Assembly: GCA_050084985.1 (NCBI GenBank)
Contig: JBITNC010000001.1
Location: 68,510,001 to 68,574,000 of the forward strand
Reading direction: 5' to 3'
Source: Nageia nagi
Lineage: Eukaryota; Pinophyta
DNA length: 64,000 bases
Of the stretch, positions 56,985-64,000 are shown piece after piece (the stretch's first letter is position 1; each line of letters begins with the position of its first letter). The notes beneath the pieces were generated by a model, which was given only the letters and a program-made list of their open reading frames with translations, ran no database searches and was not told the origin of the DNA. Both the position numbers and the translations under genes were made by a program.

Positions 56985-57951
56985 GCGCATGCCTTCAGAA
57001 GATAAAATCTTGTCTTTTTGGGATGTGCGCATGAGCCTAGGAGTTGTCCAATCCTAAATACAGCCTAAGAAAGGCAAACTGGGCTACTTTGAGGTCTAGC
57101 GCATTGCTCCAGAAGACAAAATCATGTTTTTCCGAGCATGCGTAGGGTTAAGGAGCAGCTTGGATCGATACGGAGCACGAAAAAGACAAGTTAAAGACAC
57201 TCCAAGGCTGGTGCATAGTTTCAAAAGACAAAATCTTGTCTTTTTGAACCATGTGCTCAAGTTGGCAGGCCGCACAGGATAAGTTTGAGGATGAGAAAGT
57301 GAACTTCAAGCACCCAGGAGGCTGGTGCATGCCTCAAAAGGACAAAATCTTGACTTTTAGGGGCATGCATTCAAGCCTAAGAGGCATCCAGTTTGTTCGA
57401 AACATGAAATTTGGCTAAGACATGGAGCCTCGAAGCCCAAAACCAGCTCCAATAGGACCAGAAGGGTTGGTGCATGATTTTAAAAGATAAGATCTTGACT
57501 TTTTGAACCATGCGCCAAACTCAGGGAGGCTTCAGGATGAGCAAATCACGAAAATCTGGCAAAGTCTTGAGAGTAGGAACCCAAAATTTAGCAAACTGGG
57601 CATTTGCAACCCAATGCATGCCTCAAAAAGACAAAATTGTCTTTTTGGAGCATGTGGTTAAACTGGAAGAGCTGGAAGGTTGAGGGCACGATTCGAAAAG
57701 ACAAAATCTTGTCTTTTTGAACCATGCACCAAGCTTTGGGGGTGTTAGGGTCGAGCACAATGATCAAATTTGACAAGCTTGGGCACTAGAAGGAGCAAAA
57801 TCAAATAAGTTCAGGTATCAGTATGAGCTTCAAGGTCAAAACGAACAAGCAAGGGAGCCATAAACACCAACAAATAGAGAGCATGCATCCCTAGGGTTGG
57901 CGCATGCCCTAGAAAGACAAAATCTGGTCTTTTCTGGGCATGTGCTAGGCT
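56985..57951. repeat. Eight palindromic modules around AAAAGACAAAATCTTGTCTTTT
   Basis: At 56985, 57096, 57208, 57322, 57468, 57611, 57680 and 57899 a pattern recurs: GGTGCATGCCTC, then AAAAGACAA-AATC-TTGTCTTTT, then GGGCATGCGC. The inner arms pair as a 9-10-bp stem and the GCATGC arms extend it to about 45 bp overall. Copies differ by point changes that often keep partial pairing. Spacers of about 60-170 bp between modules are only loosely similar. Not coding. The region is richer in GC than its surroundings. Confidence 0.85.
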
Positions 57952-59300
57952 TGGAAGTGCTCCAAAAACCCCATGTCCAATTTCCAATGGTCAAACATGC
58001 AATTTCGAGCGAGCATGTGCCCCGAAGTCGGCTAGCCTAGAAAGTCTCACAGATCTCAGACATTGCATCACAAGGTCCCTGGATGTTCCAGTAATGAACG
58101 TATGCTTTCAGATTGTCCTCACCAATTACTAGGAGTGCTTCAAAGTCAAGCGTTGTAGAAGCAAGGAAGATGGACGAATTCTTGAGTACCAAAGGAGCAT
58201 AGTGGCGTTTTGTTGCCGTTGCAACACTTTATTTTAATTTTATTATTGCAGTTTATTTTAAATGTGGATTTCAAGAACTTATTAAATTTGGTTTAGCCTT
58301 GTGACAGATGAGGATTTGCTCCTACAAGTGCTGGAATAAATCTTGTAACATCATGTGGCGAATTTTCATTGGACCACTTTTATTTTTCTCATAATTTGCA
58401 TTAGGGTTAAGGCAACACTTGGGGTTGCCACAAAAACTATTTTATAGCCTATTTGTGCTCATTTGTAAGGGATGAAACATTTTTGCAAATTGGACAACTT
58501 ACTTAATACTTTCAAGCTTGCAAGTTTTCTCAATTTGTGGATGTGATATATTTCAAGTAATTGAATGGTGAATGCTCTCATTTGGAATTGTAAATGTGAA
58601 TGGATGTTACTATCTTGTGCTGTTTTGAGTACTTGGTGCATTTTGTAAATCTTGTTTAGAGGTGCATGGTTGTGTAACAATTCATAGTTTGCATTATAGA
58701 CTTGTACTCTTTGAGATGGCTCCCATATGTCGCTTAGCATAGGAACTTCACTCCTTCATCTAAGCTCTACCCATGTCTCATCACTTATCCTCATCTCCTT
58801 AGCTTCAAGCTCCTTTTGCTAGGTCATTCATGTTGTTGACTAGCAAGGCGGATCCGGAGTGCGTGGAACCCATGACAAGCCCGTGAGAGTGAATTCTTGA
58901 AACCTGTATTAGTCAATGAGACCATTGAACCTTTGTGCTGAACTCACATATCACCGTCTGCCCAACCTTTTCTTTATTTTTCATTTTTTTCTTGCGGCTT
59001 TTGTAACCTTACTTTGCTTTTTCTTTTGAGAAACAACTATTTTCTAGATACAGGGACCCTTTGAGTCCTTGATTAAGAAATTCTACTTGAGTTGGAAACA
59101 GTTTTAAACATCTCAATCAGTTTCTTGAATGACCTCTCGCACATCCCATCATAAGACCTTTGAGGTAACTAGTTCTCATAACGGGTAGGTGTCACGCCCT
59201 ACCACCCAGGTGTTGGTGTTTTCCATAAGCCTTGCAAGCTAATTTGCTTATCAGCAGGGTAGGAAAGAAAAAGACCCCAACATGTTTGATCAATTTGCAT
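57952..59300. other. Unassigned region, possibly part of an LTR
   Basis: No reading frame is convincing. TTTTATAGCC near 58440 could be a TATA box, followed by about 800 bp without features. Near 59190 GGTAGGTGTCACGCCCTACC is a short inverted repeat. Together with the palindromic modules this could be the U3-R-U5 of a large gypsy LTR, but no partner copy, primer site or TG/CA ends could be fixed. Confidence 0.3.
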
Positions 59301-59989
59301 TCAGTTGACATTTTTTACAGGAATTTTATTGTTGTGTGACATAATGCATATAATAATGCAAATTTAAATGGCACATTGTAAAAGAGCATGCTTTATTTTT
59401 TTTATGAACACCTGTTTGCATGTTTAAATGCTTGTAAACACAAGTTGAAATTTGTTATAAATTTCATTGGCTCATCAAACACGCATTTTTTACGGACATT
59501 GAGATGTATTTCTATGAATGTAAAATGGGGGAACATAGTAGAATTTTAGAACAGAAGGATCCATATTTTTCTATATGTGGTCTCAAGCACTTTCTCTTGA
59601 CCATACTCCTTGAAAGGAGAATCTCCTCATGCCATTTGATGGAGACAGATAATCCTTTTTTGAATTTTGTGGACATCCTAACAGATGGCATATGTCCTTT
59701 TAATATAAATTTTTCATGCAACACAACAAATTTTTATATTGAAATGTAGGACAAAGAATGATAGCAATGAATGTAAATTTCAATTTGGTAAAGTCTTTGG
59801 TGTGTTGAAACCAGTGTTTCAAAAATTGGCAAAACAAAAAATCAGACCCAAGCCAAATTTAAAAAATTAGAAAAAATTGTGGCAACCTCAATCTTCAAAT
59901 CAGACAAAATGAAAAATTGGGATTTTCAGACAAAAACAAGGTAAAATGAAAAATTGTTAGTTATCAACAAAATTATTTGTGTGGCGTTT
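59301..59989. other. Stretch without recognised gene
   Basis: A few short frames occur on both strands around 59500-59750, overlapping one another, with no recognisable motif. I treat them as chance. Confidence 0.4.
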
Positions 59990-60632
59990 TTTGAAACATT
60001 GGTTCAAACATTATTGTGAGTTGGCAAAATTTGGGAAGAAGTGATTTCAATATTTCCTTGCAAACTTCATCTAATTTTTCCTCCATTGGTGGTCATCTTC
60101 CTAACAACATCTTTGAATATCATACAAAAATTCCTTCACTTTTTCTCCCTTCATCTTGAGATTTTCAAATACTCTCATGGCACTTTGTAGCCTCTCCTTC
60201 TTTATTTAGTCATTTGATCCATCACAATAATCTTTGAAAGCATTCCAAGCTTCATTTGCAGTCCTCATGGTTGTTACACGGAAAAATGGGTTTATCCAAG
60301 GTTGAAAGGATGCGATAGAGTATCTCAAATTTCCTTTACTCCTCTTTCTTCTTGGCCTCTTTATCATCCTTAGACAATTTCATTTAATCTTTTCAAGAAA
60401 TATAATAATTTTTCATACTTTTCTTTAACCCTTTGGAACTCAATGGAATCTGCATTTCATTGCTCCAATAATTATAGTCTTCACCATTGAACTCAAGAAG
60501 AGGAAGGTTGGAGTTGCCATTTTCTCTTCCACTAAACATCACAAATGATAAGGAACAAACAATCTTCAAACTTAATTTTTTGTTAGAAAAACACATTTCT
60601 TTCAACCTATGCTCCAATCATCTTTGATACCA
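59990..60632 (-). pseudogene. E8: 5' fragment of a copia element, primer site and gag
   Basis: On the - strand TGGTATCAAAGA (60621-60632) is close to the initiator-Met primer site. Gag starts soon after, with LPLLEFNGEDYNYWSNEM near 60500, the typical N-terminus of copia gag of the UBN2 type. Further pieces are MRTANEAWNAFKDYCDG near 60265, then RLQSAMRVFENLKMKGEKVK near 60190, matching the EAW...LxxxFExLKMKxxExV pattern. Stops and shifts occur, and similarity ends near 59990; protease and pol are missing. The 5' LTR should lie just above 60633 but could not be delimited. Confidence 0.7.
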
Positions 60633-60735
60633 ATTTTTTTTTTCTAACTTGGTTTGTACTTATTCATTTTATGAATCGCTTTCAAACAACAATTATAGAT
60701 GTGGTAAAAATGACAACATACTAGCAAAACTAAAT

Positions 60736-61661
60736 GAACATGTCTCACATAGAGATTAACACAATGAAATAATAAAAAAAGACTAGATTTTGGCACTTCA
60801 ATAGAGTACTGTATTGTACTGAACTCAGTACAAACAATCATGGTACATACATAACAACACTATACATTAAAAATGAATAAGTAAATGTATAATATATTAA
60901 GTTCTAGGTATGTCCTTTCAATTTCCAATGCCAGTTAGATTCACATAATATTTTTTGTACCACAGATCTCTTAGCTTGCTTAAAATGATAAACTCTCTAT
61001 TTTTGGTGCTTGCCTCAAGCGTTATATGGAATATGCTATAGAAAGTTGTCACTAAACCATATAAATCAATCATTCCTCGAGTATTAGTTTTTATTGGGCC
61101 AGTTTCTATCATTTGAGTAATTTTCAACAATCGTTTGGAATGTCAAATTGTGCAATCAAATAAATTTCACAAATATTTGGAATGTTAATTTAAATGTTGA
61201 ACATGTCTCACATAGAGATTAACACAATGAAATAATAAAAAAAGACTAGATTTTGGCACTTCAATAGAGTACTGTATTGTACTGAACTCAGTACAAACAA
61301 TCATGGTACATACATAACAACACTGTACATTAAAAATGAATAAGTAAATGTATAATATATTAAGTTCTAGGTATGTCCTTTCAATTTCCAATGCCAGTTA
61401 GATTCACATAATATTTTTTGTACCACAGATCTCTTAGCTTGCTTAAAATGATAAACTCTCTATTTTTGGTGCTTGCCTCAAGCGTTATATGGAATATGCT
61501 ATAGAAAGTTGTCACTGAACCATATAAATCAATCATTCCTCGAGTATTAGTTTTTATTGGGCCAGTTTCTATCATTTGAGTAATTTTCAACAATCGTTTG
61601 GAATGTCAAATTGTGCAATCAAATAAATTTCACAAATATTTGGAATGTTAATTTAAATGTT
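60736..61661. repeat. Tandem duplication of 463 bp
   Basis: 60736-61198 and 61199-61661 are nearly identical; I found only two differences (TATACA/TGTACA and CACTAAACC/CACTGAACC). It is thus a recent event. Each copy holds the same - strand frame of 70 codons, which I cannot relate to any protein. Confidence 0.93.
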
Positions 61662-62516
61662 GAATTTTCATATGACCTTTTATAAAAGTATTTGAGTTTC
61701 CATATACAGAAGTATTAAATTTAATGTTATGGGACATCTTGAATGTTCGACTAATTGAAATAAAAATAGTTCCCTATCATGGTTAATCTGACCTCCCTTT
61801 TAGTTTTATGGCATTTTATCTTGCTGACAAGAAGCTAGCTAGATCCATTGTCATGTAAAATTTGGCAAGATCTATCGTATTTTATGTGGTTAAGGATTAC
61901 TTACATGCAAGATGCATGGAGTTTAATCATTTGATGAAATTTACACATCTGAATTATTGATGTTATTCAAAGTGTACGTATTGGTTGGAGTAGGCCCAAA
62001 TAGATGATTATTGTATGAGTAGAAACTAGGAAAGTGTATTTAGCAAACCTGAATAGTTCTAAGTGAATCTATTCTAATAATTGCAGAATGTTTACAGTTA
62101 AATTGCATTCTGCCATAAGCAAGCACCATAACATCTTCAATTCCCCAAACCTTGGGGAAGGAAAACTATAGTTGAATTTTTCAACATAGAGATTATCCAA
62201 AATGCAGGAATGATACCATTTGGCAAGTACTATAACCTTGTCAACTCCCCAAGCTCAAGAAGGTTGTACATAACATTAAATGGGGTTACCGGAACTTGGT
62301 TGTAATAAGTTGTGGATTATCAGTGTCACCCTTTACTAAGTTTGGGATAGTTTGATGTTTCACAGGAAGAATAGTGGTGGATTTTAAGTACTTCTGAAAA
62401 ATAGTAAAAGTAGTGGGCTTTCTCTTTCATGGCTGGTAGGGTTACACTTTTTTAATGTTATTGTACAAATTCCTTCATTTTTGTAGGCCATTTTCCCTCG
62501 CCTCTCTACTATCTAG
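61662..62516. other. Stretch without recognised gene
   Basis: AT-rich, no coding frame or repeat noticed. Confidence 0.4.
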
Positions 62517-63075
62517 CTTCCTAGTTTCAGTCTTCCATGGTAATATGAAAATTAGGCTACACAAAAATTACGCCAAAGTTATTACATGAGCCAAGTCTAT
62601 TTCTTATCATGATGCAATATCACCCTCCAACCGATTCATTATTTTTGTTTCTTTTTAAATTTTAATGTATTTGATCTTAATTTTGTTTAAATACAACACA
62701 GTTAAAATGTTTTTTTAACTGTTTATACTCGTAATACGCATGTCAAAACTGACAATTAAGTCTTCTAGTACTATTTATTATATAGGCCACTTTAAGAATT
62801 GTGGCCTCTCTAGGTTCCTAGATTTCAGCCTTCCATGGTATTATGAAAATTAGGCTACACATAATTTACGCCAAAGTTATTACAAGAGCCAAAGTCTATT
62901 TCTTATCATGATGTAAATATCACCCTCCAACTCATTCGTTATTTTTTTCTTTTTAATTTTTAGTGTATTTGATCTTAATTTTGTTTAATTACAACACAGT
63001 TAAAATGTTTTTTTTAACCGTCTATACCTGTAGTATGCATGTCAAAACTGACAATTAAGTCTTCTAGTTGTAGTG
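62517..63075. repeat. Direct duplication of about 260 bp, two copies 297 bp apart
   Basis: 62517-62775 and 62814-63075 share TTTCAG(T/C)CTTCCATGGTA and continue in parallel to GACAATTAAGTCTTCTAG. The copies look 85-90% identical by eye. No coding frame. Confidence 0.85.
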
Positions 63076-63189
63076 ATTACCTAGGCTACATTTTATAATG
63101 TTTGTTTGGTTGCATACTTATTTTTCAAACCTGTTGAATCTGAGAGGTATCTGTTGCACTATCTTACCATGGATTGTATTTTAGTGTCT

Positions 63190-63247
63190 GAATACTCTTA
63201 TCCTGGGTGATAAAAGATGAATACTCTTATACTGGGTGATAAAAGAT
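63190..63247. repeat. 29-bp direct repeat, two copies
   Basis: GAATACTCTTATCCTGGGTG plus nine bases is repeated directly with one change (CC to AC). Confidence 0.9.
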
Positions 63248-64000
63248 CACAAAAGATGATAATAATTACTTATGGTTGTATTATGTTTTTCTTTTTTATG
63301 ATAGTCCTCCAACCTGTTGACTAAAATTATTCTTTCAAATGTTCAAGGATAAAGAAAAATGAATATGTTTACTAAATATGCATACAAGTATTCTACATCA
63401 TTTCAAATATTCACAGAACTGTTGTAGATAGTAACTATCTCTATCATTAGCACAAATCCCATGGTGAGTAGATAAATTAATGCATTCACATTTGTACAGT
63501 CTCCCAAGTCTTCATCTGCATTGCTCAAAATAAAAGTTATAAATGCTGAATCAAGAAATGAATGGGCTTTTATGGCCCTTTAAATTAAAAATAGAAGCAA
63601 TACCCAGTTCCAACTCTCATGTGGAGAAGATCTTGCACAATCTTTCTTTGATCATGGATATTGAAAAGGAAAGATAAAAATCTATATGTAACAAATAAAA
63701 TGTAAGATAAAATGTGTAAGCTATCTACACATTTGAACACCTAAATATAGTAGAGGATACAATTTTAGTATTTAAGCAATGCATTATTTATTATTCATTT
63801 TAAATAAAAATATTTAGATCAGAAACGGAACCCATGATAAGGAAACTCAGATATCCATAGAAGTAAATTATTTCTTCAAAGATTAGAAACAAAACATTAT
63901 AATAATTTGGTTTTGTTTGTGCTACAGCCAGATCTGCGATTGAAGAGAAAGAGAATAACAAGTTAAGAATTAAGAATGTCGTATTTACTACCACATCTCC
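63248..64000. other. Stretch without recognised gene
   Basis: AT-rich. A - strand frame at 63800-63994 has a hydrophobic N-terminus resembling a signal peptide, but it is short and lacks any conserved motif, so I do not call it. Confidence 0.35.

Noticed and set aside
58459-58740. - strand frame of 93 codons
   Set aside because: No recognisable motif and composition like the non-coding flanks.
59190-59215. GGTAGG...CCTACC inverted repeat as a terminator or RNA hairpin
   Set aside because: An isolated short stem in a plant genome with no neighbouring gene gives no functional support.
63800-63994. Frame with a signal-peptide-like start
   Set aside because: Only 64 codons, AT-rich, no conserved domain and no exon support; a hydrophobic start is easily produced by T-rich DNA.

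Overview
This window is an AT-rich, transposon-saturated stretch of a large seed-plant nuclear genome. I see no complete host gene in it. Support for a plant comes from the mix of Ty1/copia, chromovirus-type Ty3/gypsy and Tat-type Ty3/gypsy elements, from primer binding sites resembling initiator-methionine tRNA, and from fragments of a TAF10 gene and a PPR gene. A gymnosperm is plausible from the element types, but that is only an impression.

Layout: bases 1-7971 hold a decayed copia element (E1, + strand) whose 5' LTR is cut by the window edge. Bases 7972-9598 and 19295 to about 24900 are two halves of an old Tat-type gypsy element on the - strand. They are split by a complete copia element of the E1 superfamily (E2, 9604-19289, - strand, 5-bp duplication ATGTT). 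A third member (E3, 26669-36266, + strand, duplication TTTCC, two 471-bp LTRs) follows. Next is a copia relic (E5, about 36650-44345, + strand), split by a gypsy chromovirus (E4, 37298-43281, - strand, two 404-bp LTRs). From 45291 to 52260 lies another copia element (E6, - strand), interrupted by a gypsy fragment (E7, about 47756-51572) whose two ends carry an 85-bp inverted repeat. E6 runs directly into a tandem array of about 879 bp x 5.3 (52259-56935). Eight palindromic modules follow (56985-57951), then low-information DNA with a copia gag relic (59990-60632) and two segmental duplications (60736-61661 and 62517-63075).

The most interesting system is the E1/E2/E3 copia family. Each copy has an unusually long leader (2.6-3.9 kb) between the primer binding site and gag. 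The outer parts of the leader are shared, but the middle differs in each copy. In E3 this middle slot contains the first part of a TAF10 gene, with a start codon and about 45 codons, followed by at least three degenerate PPR motifs. In E2 it holds a different coding-like block that I cannot assign, and in E1 a short repeat-encoding reading frame. E2 and E3 share a stop codon and the loss of the integrase catalytic glutamate, yet each has its own target duplication. This suggests they spread as defective copies using enzymes supplied by relatives. A hairpin-bearing minisatellite between pol and the 3' LTR is present in 1, 18 and 7 copies in E1, E2 and E3.

All protein-coding material here is broken by stops and frameshifts. 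Many stops sit where relatives have Gln or Trp codons, as expected from cytosine deamination of silenced repeats. Identities and repeat boundaries were read by eye, not computed.
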